This document shows, in pieces, positions 33,598 to 41,989 of a stretch of DNA of 64,000 bases; the first letter of the stretch is position 1; each line of letters opens with the position of its first letter. A program made the translations under genes and the position numbers. A model generated the notes under the pieces. It did not search any database. It worked only from the letters and a program-made list of their open reading frames with translations, and had not been told where the DNA came from. Location of the stretch: assembly GCF_025460805.1 (NCBI RefSeq), contig NZ_JAMXFJ010000004.1:333633-397632 (forward strand), written 5' to 3'. Origin of the DNA: Microvirga sesbaniae. Lineage in GTDB: Bacteria > Pseudomonadota > Alphaproteobacteria > Rhizobiales > Beijerinckiaceae.

Positions 33598-34332
33598 TCA
33601 GGATGATCGATCTTCGTTCTGGAGGCTGAGATAGGTCGAGGTGAACTCGCCGACCTTCTTCAGCCGGTCCCAATCGAGAATGGTCAACGCGTCGCCCTGG
33701 AAGCGGATCAGGCCTTCCTTGCGAAGCTCCTGGAGCACGCGGTTCACATGGACGGTCGAAAGGCCGAGCGTGTCGCCGAGTTCCGCCTGGGTGACGGGGA
33801 GCTGGATCGTATCGCCGTCGGCGCGCCCGATGACCTTCAGGCGCAGGTACAGCTCGCAGATCAGATGCGCCATGTGGGCGGTCGCGGAGAGGCGCCCCAT
33901 GGCGGTCAGCCATTCCCGGTGGATGGCGCCGTCGATCAGCGTATTGAGCCAGAGCAGCCTCGTGAGATGCGGATATTCGTCAGAGATCTTCTCGAGGGTC
34001 GCATGCGGAACGAGAGCGATGCGGCAGTTGGTGAGCGCCACGACCCCATGGTCCATGGTCTTCAGAAGGAAGCTGTGCAGGTCGATGAAGTCGCCAGCGA
34101 CATGGAGCGCCGAAATCTGCCGGCGGCCGTTCGAGACGATCTTGTAGCGGGCCGCGAAGCCTTCCAGGAGCAGCGAGCTTTCCGCCGGGCGATCGCCCTC
34201 GCGCAGGACGTCGTCGTCGGCCTCGACCACGCGAATGCGGGCGACGGCGTTCTCGAGGACTTTCTTCTCGTCGTCGGAGAGCCTGTCATAGGTCTCGAGC
34301 TTCAGAATGAGGGGATTGGTCATCAAGGCCAT
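33598..34332 (-). CDS. Crp/Fnr-family transcriptional regulator
   Basis: 244 aa. A cyclic-nucleotide-type beta roll (about 28-120, VVEADDDVLREGDRPAESSL, AARYKIVSNGRRQISALHVA, GDFIDLHSF) is followed by a dimer helix and a C-terminal HTH (LPVTQAELGDTLGLSTVHVN then RVLQELRKEGLIRFQGD). There is no Fnr cysteine cluster. Rhizobial proteins with this MTNPLILKLE start are common and often respond to unknown signals. The start at 34332 is a choice; 34323 and 34380 are also in frame. Confidence 0.87.
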   Translation of the reverse strand: MALMTNPLILKLETYDRLSDDEKKVLENAVARIRVVEADDDVLREGDRPAESSLLLEGFAARYKIVSNGRRQISALHVAGDFIDLHSFLLKTMDHGVVALTNCRIALVPHATLEKISDEYPHLTRLLWLNTLIDGAIHREWLTAMGRLSATAHMAHLICELYLRLKVIGRADGDTIQLPVTQAELGDTLGLSTVHVNRVLQELRKEGLIRFQGDALTILDWDRLKKVGEFTSTYLSLQNEDRSS

Positions 34333-34531
34333 GGGGATAGGAACATCCCTGTTCTGGCCAATCTCCTTTCTCAGCCGCACTCACATATGTTTATGCCCGT
34401 GATGGATTTTGGTCGCACCGGCCCCGCTCCCGTCATCCGATCCGGACGGGGGCATGGAAGCATCGCCCGGGTCGTGCGGGAAATCCTTCCCGGGCCCCGG
34501 ACGAGGTCCAGGCGTTCCGACCCGGCACCCG

Positions 34532-35524
34532 TCAGAGCATGCTGGGCAGGACGCGGTCCGGCGGCTTGTGGCCGTCGACGAAGGCCCGGATGTTGACGAT
34601 GACCTTCTCGCCCATGGCCACGCGGCCTTCATGGGTGGCGGAGCCCATGTGGGGCAGCACCACCACCTTGCCCTGCTTGGCGAGCCTCACGAGCCGCGGA
34701 TTGACGGCCGGCTCCTCCTCGAACACGTCGAGACCGGCTCCCGCAAGGGCCCCGGCCTCGATGAGCTTGGTGAGCGCGCCCTCGTCGATGATCTCGCCCC
34801 GGGCGGTGTTCACCAGGATGGCGTCGGGCTTCATGAGCTTGAGGCGCCGGGCCGAGAGCAGGTGGTAGGTGGCCGGCGTATGCGGGCAGTTGACCGACAC
34901 GATGTCCATGCGGGCCAGCATCTGGTCGAGGGATTCCCAGTAGGTCGCCTCGAGTTCGGCCTCGATCCTCGGCGGCACGTGGCGGCGGTTGTGATAGTGG
35001 ATCGACAGCCCGAACGCCTTGGCCCGCCGGGCCAGAGCCTGGCCGATGCGCCCCATGCCGACGATGCCGAGGCGCTTTCCCGTGATGCGCCGGCCGAGCA
35101 TCCAGGTGGGCGACCAGCCGGCCCAGTTCCCGTCCGGGATCACCCGGGCCCCTTCCGGGATGCGGCGGGCGACCGCCAGGATCAGCGCCATGGTCATGTC
35201 GGCCGTGTCCTCGGTGAGGACGCCGGGCGTGTTGGTGACGGTGACGCCCCGGGCCACGGCGGCCGACACGTCGATGTTGTCGACCCCGTTGCCGAAATTG
35301 GCGACGAGCTTCAGGCTGGGGCCCGCCTGCTCCAGCACCGCGGCGTCGATCTCGTCCGTGATGGTCGGCACGAGCACGTCGGCGGTCTTCACCGCGTCGG
35401 CGAGCTCTTGCGCCGAGAGGGGCCTGTCCTCCAGGTTGAGGCGCGTGTCGAACAATTCGCGCAGGCGAGTTTCGATCACGTCGGGCAGGCGGCGGGTGAC
35501 AACGACGACGGGTCTCTTTTTCAT
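34532..35524 (-). CDS. D-2-hydroxyacid dehydrogenase (glyoxylate/hydroxypyruvate reductase type)
   Basis: 330 aa. The NAD-binding motif is GIVGMGRIGQALARRAKAFG. The catalytic triad is visible as Arg in VNTARGEIIDE, Glu in FEEEPAVNPRL and His in LPHMGSATHEGR. The ANFGNGVDNIDV loop is typical. The sequence most resembles GyaR-like glyoxylate reductases that reduce glyoxylate or hydroxypyruvate. The ATG at 35524 begins the conserved KKRPVVVVTRRLP strand; a start at 35596 would add an unrelated leader. The substrate is inferred. Confidence 0.88.
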   Translation of the reverse strand: MKKRPVVVVTRRLPDVIETRLRELFDTRLNLEDRPLSAQELADAVKTADVLVPTITDEIDAAVLEQAGPSLKLVANFGNGVDNIDVSAAVARGVTVTNTPGVLTEDTADMTMALILAVARRIPEGARVIPDGNWAGWSPTWMLGRRITGKRLGIVGMGRIGQALARRAKAFGLSIHYHNRRHVPPRIEAELEATYWESLDQMLARMDIVSVNCPHTPATYHLLSARRLKLMKPDAILVNTARGEIIDEGALTKLIEAGALAGAGLDVFEEEPAVNPRLVRLAKQGKVVVLPHMGSATHEGRVAMGEKVIVNIRAFVDGHKPPDRVLPSML

Positions 35525-35610
35525 CGGCTTCAAGCGTCCCCAGCACTGGTGCCCGATCAGCCGAAGTGTGAGCGGTTCGGCGTCACGATCAGGCACAATT
35601 CAATAAGTGA

Positions 35611-35658
35611 GAGCGCGACCGAACGCAAAACCGGTGGCCACTTTTGCTGATCACGCTC
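35611..35658. repeat. Palindromic repeat in the gyaR-type/SH3 divergent region
   Basis: GAGCGCGACC...TGATCACGCTC arms enclose GCAAAACCGGTGGCCACTTTTGC. Read on the minus strand the core is AAAAGTGGCCACCGGTTTT, close to the core of palindromes at 9991-10011 and 48570-48590, and to a repeat frequent in rhizobial intergenic regions. Confidence 0.7.
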
Positions 35659-35800
35659 AAAAACCCGCGAAGTTCAAAGAGTTTCACGCTCTCTTAACTC
35701 TGCTTCGGCGATCAAAGGTGACGACCCGCCGCGTGGCGGCATCCGTCAAGCTTCTCTACCAGAGCCTCAACCCAAGACAAAGCCACTATCCGGGGGAACC

Positions 35801-36334
35801 ATGCGCAAGATCGTCCTTGCCCTTGCTCTTGTCGGCCTGAGCGCCGCTTCGGCCTTCGGTCAGCAGCCGCCGGGCGGGCGTCTCGGCACGGGCCTGCCGG
35901 TGCCGCGCTATGTCAGCCTCAAGACGGACCGGGTGAACCTGCGCGAGGGCCCGTCGAAGGATCACAGGACCGCCTGGGTGTTCCAGCGCGCCGGCCTGCC
36001 GGTGGAGATCATCGCCGAGTACGAGACCTGGCGGCGCATCCGCGATTCGGAGGGCACGGAAGGATGGGTCCTCCACTCGCTCCTGTCCGGGCGCCGCACC
36101 GCCCTGGTGATGCCGTGGGCGAAGGGCAACCAGCCGCCGATCAGCCTGTTCGACCGGTCCGACGACAAGGGCAACGTGGTGGCTCATCTGCAGCCGAGCG
36201 TGATCACCAACATCAAGGGCTGCGACGGCAGGTGGTGCCACGTCACCATCGTGATGGACGGTGCCCGCGACGTGGACGGGTTCATTCAGCAGGAGAAGCT
36301 CTGGGGCGTCTATCCCAACGAGACCGTGGAATAG
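35801..36334 (+). CDS. Exported SH3-domain protein
   Basis: 177 aa. A signal peptide (MRKIVLALALVGLSAASAFG) precedes a bacterial SH3-like domain. The domain spans about residues 38-100 with VSLKTDRVNLREGPSKDHRT and ETWRRIRDSEGTEGWVLHSL. A second, less conserved SH3-like repeat (about 110-175) includes SDDKGNVVAHLQPSV and CDGRWCHVTI with a possible disulfide. Proteins of this type are widespread in alphaproteobacteria; binding to peptidoglycan is likely but unproven. It is divergent from the hydroxyacid dehydrogenase gene. Confidence 0.85.
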   Translation: MRKIVLALALVGLSAASAFGQQPPGGRLGTGLPVPRYVSLKTDRVNLREGPSKDHRTAWVFQRAGLPVEIIAEYETWRRIRDSEGTEGWVLHSLLSGRRTALVMPWAKGNQPPISLFDRSDDKGNVVAHLQPSVITNIKGCDGRWCHVTIVMDGARDVDGFIQQEKLWGVYPNETVE

Positions 36335-36407
36335 CCCGTTTCCGATTTGGCAAGCTTTTGGGCGCTAGAAGGCAATATCGTTTCCATTCATCCGAAAGCC
36401 TGCCTCG

Positions 36408-36554
36408 ATGAGCCTCAACCTGAGCTTCAAACTGCTGCCGATCCTGGCCCTGGTCCTCGGCATCGCGTCGATCGTCGCGCCGCGCTTCCTCAACGTCTTC
36501 GTGGCGATCTTCCTGATTGCCTATGCGCTCGTGGGCTTCGGCTTCATCCGCTGA
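36408..36554 (+). CDS. DUF3096 miniprotein, two membrane helices
   Basis: 48 aa, MSLNLSFKLLPILALVLGIA then VAPRFLNVFVAIFLIAYALV and a short GFGFIR end. The LIxGIxIxxxPxLLNxxVAIYLIxxGLxG pattern fits DUF3096, tiny inner-membrane proteins without known function. Too short for default gene finders. Its last 11 bases overlap, tail to tail, the end of the convergent GNAT gene. Confidence 0.78.
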   Translation: MSLNLSFKLLPILALVLGIASIVAPRFLNVFVAIFLIAYALVGFGFIR

Positions 36555-36993
36555 CCGCATCGAAGCGGTAGCGGTAGGAATTCGTCTCCCGCTGCTCGAA
36601 GCCCAGCCGCCGGTAGAGACGGTTCGCGGCCTCGCGGGCCGGGCGCGACGTGAGGTCGACGGTCTTGGCGTTCAGGCGACGGGCCTGATCCAGCGCCGAC
36701 CGGACGAGGGCCTCGCCGATGCCCCGGCCCCGATGGTGCTCGTCCACCACCACGTCGTCGATAAAGGCCCGCGCGCCCGTCGGGGCCTGGAACCATCCGA
36801 GCGTCAGCATCCCGGCCACGTGCCCATCGCAGCGGGCCAGGATGAGCAGGCACGAGGACGAGGCCAGGATCGCGTCGAGATCCTCCCTGCCCAAGGCCTT
36901 CGGCGCCGAGGTCAGCTGGGGGAGCAGCCGGTTGACCGCCTCGACCAGTTCGGCCGACCCGGCGGACGCGATCTCGATCTGCAACACGCTCAT
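36544..36993 (-). CDS. GNAT-family N-acetyltransferase
   Basis: 149 aa acetyltransferase domain with the acetyl-CoA motif VVVDEHHRGRGIGEALVRSA and the end LTSRPAREAANRLYRRLGFE. The substrate is unknown. The start at 36993 (MSVLQIEIAS) lies in a better context than the ATG at 37017, but both are possible. The gene overlaps the DUF3096 gene by 11 bases at their 3' ends. Confidence 0.85.
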   Translation of the reverse strand: MSVLQIEIASAGSAELVEAVNRLLPQLTSAPKALGREDLDAILASSSCLLILARCDGHVAGMLTLGWFQAPTGARAFIDDVVVDEHHRGRGIGEALVRSALDQARRLNAKTVDLTSRPAREAANRLYRRLGFEQRETNSYRYRFDAVSG

Positions 36994-37023
36994 TCCCGGA
37001 CGCTCCTTCTCGATCAAGCCTAG

Positions 37024-37065
37024 AGCATCGGACCCAAAAGTGGACCCACTTTTGGGTCCGATGCT
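37024..37065. repeat. Perfect palindromic repeat between GNAT and EamA genes
   Basis: Perfect 20-base arms (37024-37043, AGCATCGGACCCAAAAGTGG, and its complement 37046-37065) with a two-base centre. This is the most intact member of the AGCATCGGACCCAAAAGTGG family in the window. It abuts the EamA stop codon at 37066. Confidence 0.9.
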
Positions 37066-37944
37066 TCAGTGCGGATGCAGGCGCCGGAGAAGCCTCGCCC
37101 CGAAGACGTTCACCGCCAGGCCCAGGACGATCACGGCCCCGCCGAAGGCCTCGATCGGGTGCATGGCTTCTCCGAGAATGAGAGCCGAGCCCAGGATCCC
37201 GGCCACCGGGACGAACAGGGCGAAGGGCGTCACCGTGGCGGCCGGGTGGCGGGACAGGAGATAGGCCCAGACGCCGAACGCCAAGATGGTCGTCGGATAG
37301 GCGAGATACATCACCGCCGCCAGGGTGCCGCCGTCGATCCGCGCCAGCGCCGCGAGGACCCGGCCGGGCCCGTCGAGCCAGAGCGACAGGCCGACCAGCG
37401 GCAGTGGCGCCACGAGGCTCGACCAGACGATGAAGCCCAGCATGTCGACCCGGCCGGCCCGCTTCGACACGATGTTGGCCACGCCCCAGGAGGCGGCCGC
37501 GAGCACGGTCATCAGGAACGGGACGGCGCTTCCGCCGGTCATGCGCGGCACGGCGATGAGCGCAAGGCCGAGGCTCGCCACGAGGCCGCCGATCACCTGG
37601 TGCGGCCCGGGCCGCTCTCCCATGACGAGAGCCGCGAAGAGGATCGTGAAGAAGACCTGCGCCTGCATGACCACGGAGGCGAGGCTCGCCGGCATGCCGA
37701 TGGCGAGCGCCGCGAACAGCAGCCCGAACTGGGCGACGCCGAGGAAGAACCCGTAGGCGACGACGTTGCGCCAATCGGTCCTGGGCCGCGGGACGAAGAA
37801 GACGGCCGGAAGGGCCGCGAACAGGAATCGCAGCGCCGCCAGCAGCAGCGGCGGCGTGGTGCCGACCCCGAGCTTGATGACGACGAAGCTCAGGCCCCAG
37901 AGGGCCGTGACGAAAAGGGCGGCGAGGCTATGGGTGAGCGGCAT
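37066..37944 (-). CDS. EamA-family (DMT) transporter
   Basis: 292 aa with ten predicted helices in two EamA repeats. The first contains FVTALWGLSFVVIKLGVGTT and the second LTVLAAASWGVANIVSKRAG. The family exports amino acids and other metabolites; this one resembles YdcZ/YedA-type O-acetylserine or amino acid exporters only in general. It lies next to irr on the same strand, 47 bases after it. Confidence 0.88.
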   Translation of the reverse strand: MPLTHSLAALFVTALWGLSFVVIKLGVGTTPPLLLAALRFLFAALPAVFFVPRPRTDWRNVVAYGFFLGVAQFGLLFAALAIGMPASLASVVMQAQVFFTILFAALVMGERPGPHQVIGGLVASLGLALIAVPRMTGGSAVPFLMTVLAAASWGVANIVSKRAGRVDMLGFIVWSSLVAPLPLVGLSLWLDGPGRVLAALARIDGGTLAAVMYLAYPTTILAFGVWAYLLSRHPAATVTPFALFVPVAGILGSALILGEAMHPIEAFGGAVIVLGLAVNVFGARLLRRLHPH

Positions 37945-37991
37945 GTGTCAAGACCGGGAGGCCGCTCGCTCGAAGGCCGGGCTGCGGGACG

Positions 37992-38462
37992 TCAGGCGCC
38001 CTTGCGGCGCAGGCGCACGATCACCTCGACGCCGGCCACTTCCATGCCGTCCGGCGGCTCGGGCAGGTCGGCGACGCTGAGGCCGGAGGACGGCATGTCG
38101 ACCAGCTCGCCCTCGTCTTCCAGGAAGAAGTGGTGGTGCTCGGTCGGATTGGTGTCGAAATAGGCCTTGGCGCCGTCGACGGCGAGCTGGCGCAGAAGGC
38201 CGGCTTCCGTGAACTGGTGCAGGGTGTTGTAGACGGTCGCCAGGGAGACCGGGACGCGGGCGCGGGACGCCTCGTCGAAGAGCATTTCCGCCGTGATGTG
38301 CCGATCGCCCTTGCCGAACAGGAGCCAGCCCAGAGAGACGCGCTGCCGGGTCGGACGCAGGCCGACCCGACGCAGCTTGTCCCGCAACTCGGACACGGGG
38401 CACCCCTTCCGGGACGCCGGAGTGGTCGTGGACTCGATATAGGCGGACAAAGGATCGGTCAT
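37992..38462 (-). CDS. irr: Iron response regulator Irr (Fur superfamily)
   Basis: 156 aa. The winged helix LRRVGLRPTRQRVSLGWLLF and VPVSLATVYNTLHQFTEAGL is followed by the dimer domain with the heme-binding histidine cluster TEHHHFFLED (H109-H111). A Cys-Pro pair GCPV (C21) near the N-terminus resembles the heme regulatory motif of Bradyrhizobium Irr. Irr represses or activates iron genes when iron and heme are low. The start at 38462 is preferred; an ATG at 38498 adds 12 residues. Its position divergent from fabA matches other rhizobia. Confidence 0.9.
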   Translation of the reverse strand: MTDPLSAYIESTTTPASRKGCPVSELRDKLRRVGLRPTRQRVSLGWLLFGKGDRHITAEMLFDEASRARVPVSLATVYNTLHQFTEAGLLRQLAVDGAKAYFDTNPTEHHHFFLEDEGELVDMPSSGLSVADLPEPPDGMEVAGVEVIVRLRRKGA

Positions 38463-38700
38463 CGGCGGAACTGAATGAGGGATGGGCGCTTCTAACATCA
38501 CAATCATAAGAAAGCGAGAGGGTGACTGCAAGGCTGCCCTGCGATGACGGCTGACATGCTCCTCGAACACGACGGAAGAATCCCGGCTCGGGTCCCTTGG
38601 ATGGATGGCCAAGCCTGTGCTACCAGAGCCGGCAATCAGGTCTCGGGAGTCCCCCGGGGCTGCCTTTTGTGACGACGCGATGAAAGGATCGGCATCCGGC

Positions 38701-39222
38701 ATGGCCCGCCAGTCCAGCTTTACCTATGAAGAGCTTCTCGCCTGCGGGCGCGGAGAATTGTTCGGCCCCGGCAACGCGCAGCTGCCGCTTCCGCCCATGC
38801 TCATGTTCGACCGGATCACGTCGATCGGCGAGGATGGCGGCGCCTATGGCAAGGGCCATGTGCTGGCGGAACTCGACGTGCGGCCGGACCTCTGGTTCTT
38901 CCCCTGCCACTTCGCGGGCGACCCGGTCATGCCGGGCTGCCTGGGGCTCGATGCCCTCTGGCAGATGACGGGCTTCTTCCTGGGCTGGGGCGGCTCCCCC
39001 GGCCGCGGCCGGGCGCTGGGCGTCGGCGAGGTGAAGTTCAGCGATCAGGTGCTGCCCACCGTCAAGAAGGTCGTCTACGGGGTCGATCTCAAGCGCGTCT
39101 TCCGCTCGAAGCTGGTGCTGGGCATCGCGGATGGCTGGCTGGAGGCCGACGGGCGCCGGATCTACGAGGCCAAGGACATGCGCGTCGGCCTGTTCCAGGC
39201 GGAGGCGGCCGCGGGGGGCTAG
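38701..39222 (+). CDS. fabA: 3-hydroxydecanoyl-ACP dehydratase/isomerase FabA
   Basis: 173 aa. The hot-dog fold active site is [20 protein letters not shown] with catalytic His70 and Asp84, numbering identical to E. coli FabA (H70, D84), which supports the start at 38701. It dehydrates 3-hydroxydecanoyl-ACP and isomerises the product to cis-3-decenoyl-ACP, the entry to unsaturated fatty acids. Upstream in-frame starts (38605, 38680) would add unconserved residues. It is followed by fabB and fabI. Confidence 0.95.
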   Translation: MARQSSFTYEELLACGRGELFGPGNAQLPLPPMLMFDRITSIGEDGGAYGKGHVLAELDVRPDLWFFPCHFAGDPVMPGCLGLDALWQMTGFFLGWGGSPGRGRALGVGEVKFSDQVLPTVKKVVYGVDLKRVFRSKLVLGIADGWLEADGRRIYEAKDMRVGLFQAEAAAGG

Positions 39223-39294
39223 GCCTTTTGGCGCTCACCGACCGTCAACGGGCGTCCCATCGTATTGACAAAACGCATTCTTTTTTAAAGAACC

Positions 39295-39319
39295 GGCCCT
39301 GCCGTGCCACGGCAGGGCC
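39295..39319 (+). terminator. Terminator-like hairpin between fabA and fabB
   Basis: GGCCCTGCCGTG/CACGGCAGGGCC, perfect 12-base arms with a one-base centre, 72 bases after the fabA stop. It is followed by TTCGAGCC, without a T-run, so readthrough into fabB is possible. Confidence 0.6.
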
Positions 39320-39440
39320 TTCGAGCCTGGGACCACGCTTTCATCCCATTCGCATGGCTCAGTGTTGAGAATGCGCATCCTCGGCCTTACGTGTGGAATG
39401 GTTGAGGCTGGCAGTGAAGATCCTTTGAAGAGGTTAGGCT

Positions 39441-40664
39441 ATGAGGCGGGTCGTCGTCACCGGAATGGGCATCGTGTCGTCCATCGGCAACAACACGCAG
39501 GAGGTTCTGGCCTCCCTGCGTGAAGCGAAGTCCGGCATCAGCAAGGCCGAGGACTACACGAAATACGGCTTCCGCTGCCAGGTTCACGGGGCTCCCAGCC
39601 TCAACCCCGAGGAGATCGTCGACCGGCGCGCCATGCGCTTCCACGCCCGGGGCACGGCCTGGAACCACGTGGCCATGGACCAGGCGATCCGGGACGCCGG
39701 CCTCGAGGAGAGCGACATCTCCAACGAGCGCACCGGCATCATCATGGGCTCGGGCGGTCCGTCCACCCGCATCATCATGGAAGCGGCCGACATCACCCGC
39801 GAGAAGGGCCCCAAGCGCATCGGCCCCTTCGCGGTCCCGAAGGCCATGTCGTCCACGGCATCGGCCACGCTGGCGACCTGGTTCAAGATCAAGGGCGTGA
39901 ACTATTCGATCTCGTCCGCCTGCGCGACGTCCAACCACTGCGTCGGCAACGCCTACGAGATGATCCAGTACGGCAAGCAGGACGTGATGTTCGCCGGCGG
40001 CTGCGAGGACCTCGACTGGACCATGTCCAACCTGTTCGACGCCATGGGGGCCATGTCGACCAAGTACAACGATACCCCGTCCCGCGCCTCCCGGGCCTAT
40101 GACGCCAATCGCGACGGCTTCGTCATCGCCGGCGGGGCGGGCGTGCTGGTGCTGGAGGAGCTGGAGCACGCCAAGGCGCGCGGCGCCCGGATCTACGGCG
40201 AGATCGTCGGCTACGGCATGACCTCGGACGGCTACGACATGGTGGCCCCCTCGGGCGAGGGCGCGATCCGCTGCATGCGCATGGCCCTCAAGGAGGTCCA
40301 CAATCCGGTCGACTACATCAACCCGCACGCCACCTCGACCCCGGTGGGCGACCAGAAGGAGATCGAGGCGATCCGCACGGTCTTCGGCGCCGGCGACAAG
40401 TGCCCGCCGATCTCCGCGACGAAATCGCTCACCGGCCACTCGCTCGGCGCCACCGGCGTGCAGGAGGCGATCTACTCGCTTCTCATGATGAACAACGGCT
40501 TCATCTGCGAGAGCGCCCATATCGACGAGCTCGATCCGGAATTCGCCGACATGAACATCGTCCGCAAGCGGATCGACGATGCCAGGATCGACACGGTCCT
40601 GTCGAACTCCTTCGGCTTCGGCGGCACCAATGCCACACTCGTCTTCAGCCGGTTCAACGGGTAA
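39441..40664 (+). CDS. fabB: Beta-ketoacyl-ACP synthase I FabB
   Basis: 407 aa thiolase-fold condensing enzyme with nucleophile C161 in [14 protein letters not shown] and the two catalytic histidines in [11 protein letters not shown] and [10 protein letters not shown]. The pattern matches FabB, which elongates the cis-3-decenoyl-ACP made by FabA. It starts 218 bases after fabA, with GAAGAGG upstream of the ATG. A hairpin between the genes suggests separate transcripts or attenuated readthrough. Confidence 0.95.
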   Translation: MRRVVVTGMGIVSSIGNNTQEVLASLREAKSGISKAEDYTKYGFRCQVHGAPSLNPEEIVDRRAMRFHARGTAWNHVAMDQAIRDAGLEESDISNERTGIIMGSGGPSTRIIMEAADITREKGPKRIGPFAVPKAMSSTASATLATWFKIKGVNYSISSACATSNHCVGNAYEMIQYGKQDVMFAGGCEDLDWTMSNLFDAMGAMSTKYNDTPSRASRAYDANRDGFVIAGGAGVLVLEELEHAKARGARIYGEIVGYGMTSDGYDMVAPSGEGAIRCMRMALKEVHNPVDYINPHATSTPVGDQKEIEAIRTVFGAGDKCPPISATKSLTGHSLGATGVQEAIYSLLMMNNGFICESAHIDELDPEFADMNIVRKRIDDARIDTVLSNSFGFGGTNATLVFSRFNG

Positions 40665-40684
40665 AGCATCATGCGGACGAAAGC

Positions 40685-40785
40685 GGGTCACTGACGTGGC
40701 CCTTCGGGTCCGCTCGGACGATGTGCTCTTCAAAAGGGGGCATCGGATAAATCCCAAAAGTGGTTTCCACTTTTGGGTCCGATGC
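40685..40785. repeat. Composite repeat between fabB and fabI
   Basis: An inverted copy of the 21-bp unit (GACGTGGCCCTTCGGGTCC, 40694-40712 region) is followed by a palindrome of the AGCATCGGACCCAAAAGTGG family. There CCCAAAAGTGG (40753-40763) pairs with CCACTTTTGGG (40767-40777) and GCATCGG pairs with CCGATGC at the outside. The same combination of elements occurs at 9918-10101. Confidence 0.8.
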
Positions 40786-40847
40786 TCTACCGTCATAAAC
40801 CTGAGACAGCTGCATGCGATGCCCCGACGAACCCAAGGGGACCTCGC

Positions 40848-41774
40848 ATGGACACGCTGAATCATACCGACATTCCGGCTCGCGATGCACACTTTCATAA
40901 CAATTCGCGTCGCACCATGGAGCCGATGCATAGGGGGACCCAAGTGACCGGTCTGATGCAAGGAAAGCGCGGCCTCATCATGGGCGTCGCCAACGACCAT
41001 TCCATCGCCTGGGGCATCGCTAAGACCCTGGCCCAGCACGGGGCGGAGCTCGCCTTCACCTATCAGGGCGAGGCTCTGGGCAAGCGGGTCGCTCCCCTGG
41101 CGCAGTCGCTCGGCTCCAGCTTGGTGATCCCCTGCGATGTGGAGGACATCGCCTCCGTCGATGCGGTGTTCGAGACCCTGGACCGGCAGTGGGAGAACCT
41201 CGATTTCGTCGTCCACGCGATCGGCTTCTCCGACAAGTCGCAGCTCAAGGGCTCCTATGTGGACGTCACCACCCGGGAGAACTTCTCGCGCACCATGGTG
41301 ATCTCCTGCTTCTCCTTCACGGAAATCGCCCAGCGCGCCGCCAAGAGGATGAGGAACGGCGGGTCGCTCCTGACCCTGACCTATGGCGGCTCGACCCGGG
41401 TCATGCCCAACTACAACGTGATGGGCGTGGCCAAGGCGGCCCTGGAAGCCTCCATGCGCTACATCGCGTCCGATCTCGGCCCCCAGGGGATCCGCTGCAA
41501 CGCGATCTCGGCCGGCCCCGTGCGAACGCTGGCCGGCGCGGGCATCTCGGACGCCCGCCTCATGTTCACCTACCAGAAGGCCCATGCCCCCCTGCGCCGG
41601 ACGGTGACCATCGAGGATATCGGCGGCTCGGCCCTCTACCTGTTGTCGGACCTCTCCAACGGCGTGACCGGCGAGATCCACTACGTGGATTCGGGCTACA
41701 ACATCATCTCGATGCCGCGCCCCGAGGTGCTCAAGGCCCAGGATGCCGCGGGCGTGACCGGGGAAGAGGGCTGA
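40848..41774 (+). CDS. fabI: Enoyl-ACP reductase FabI
   Basis: 308 aa short-chain reductase, with the FabI start LMQGKRGLIMGVANDHSIAW, VVHAIGFSDKSQLKG, the catalytic Y-x6-K in NYNVMGVAKAALEAS, and GPVRTLAGAGISD. It uses NADH to reduce enoyl-ACP in the last elongation step and is the triclosan target in many bacteria. The start at 40848 has AAGGGGA upstream and gives about 36 residues before the core; starts at 40917 (ATG) or 40944 (GTG) would give a more usual length. Follows fabB. Confidence 0.92.
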   Translation: MDTLNHTDIPARDAHFHNNSRRTMEPMHRGTQVTGLMQGKRGLIMGVANDHSIAWGIAKTLAQHGAELAFTYQGEALGKRVAPLAQSLGSSLVIPCDVEDIASVDAVFETLDRQWENLDFVVHAIGFSDKSQLKGSYVDVTTRENFSRTMVISCFSFTEIAQRAAKRMRNGGSLLTLTYGGSTRVMPNYNVMGVAKAALEASMRYIASDLGPQGIRCNAISAGPVRTLAGAGISDARLMFTYQKAHAPLRRTVTIEDIGGSALYLLSDLSNGVTGEIHYVDSGYNIISMPRPEVLKAQDAAGVTGEEG

Positions 41775-41989
41775 GGCGGTCGGACGACGGGCGGAAGGGC
41801 TCCGGCTGGCCTTCCCGCCTTGGGCGTCCCCGGCCTCGGACGCGCGCTTAACCTTACCTGTAAAGCATCAGTCGAGTTCAGCTCCTCCAGCTCCCTGGAG
41901 AGGGCGGATCGCGCCGTTCGCCCTGATGGACAGGACTCACAATATAGGCCAAGAATTTATTCGATATTTGCGGCATCCTGGTTTGCCCT

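Noticed and set aside
39387..41681. Open frame of 764 codons on the minus strand
   Set aside because: It runs through fabB and fabI in antisense, with no start context and no domain.
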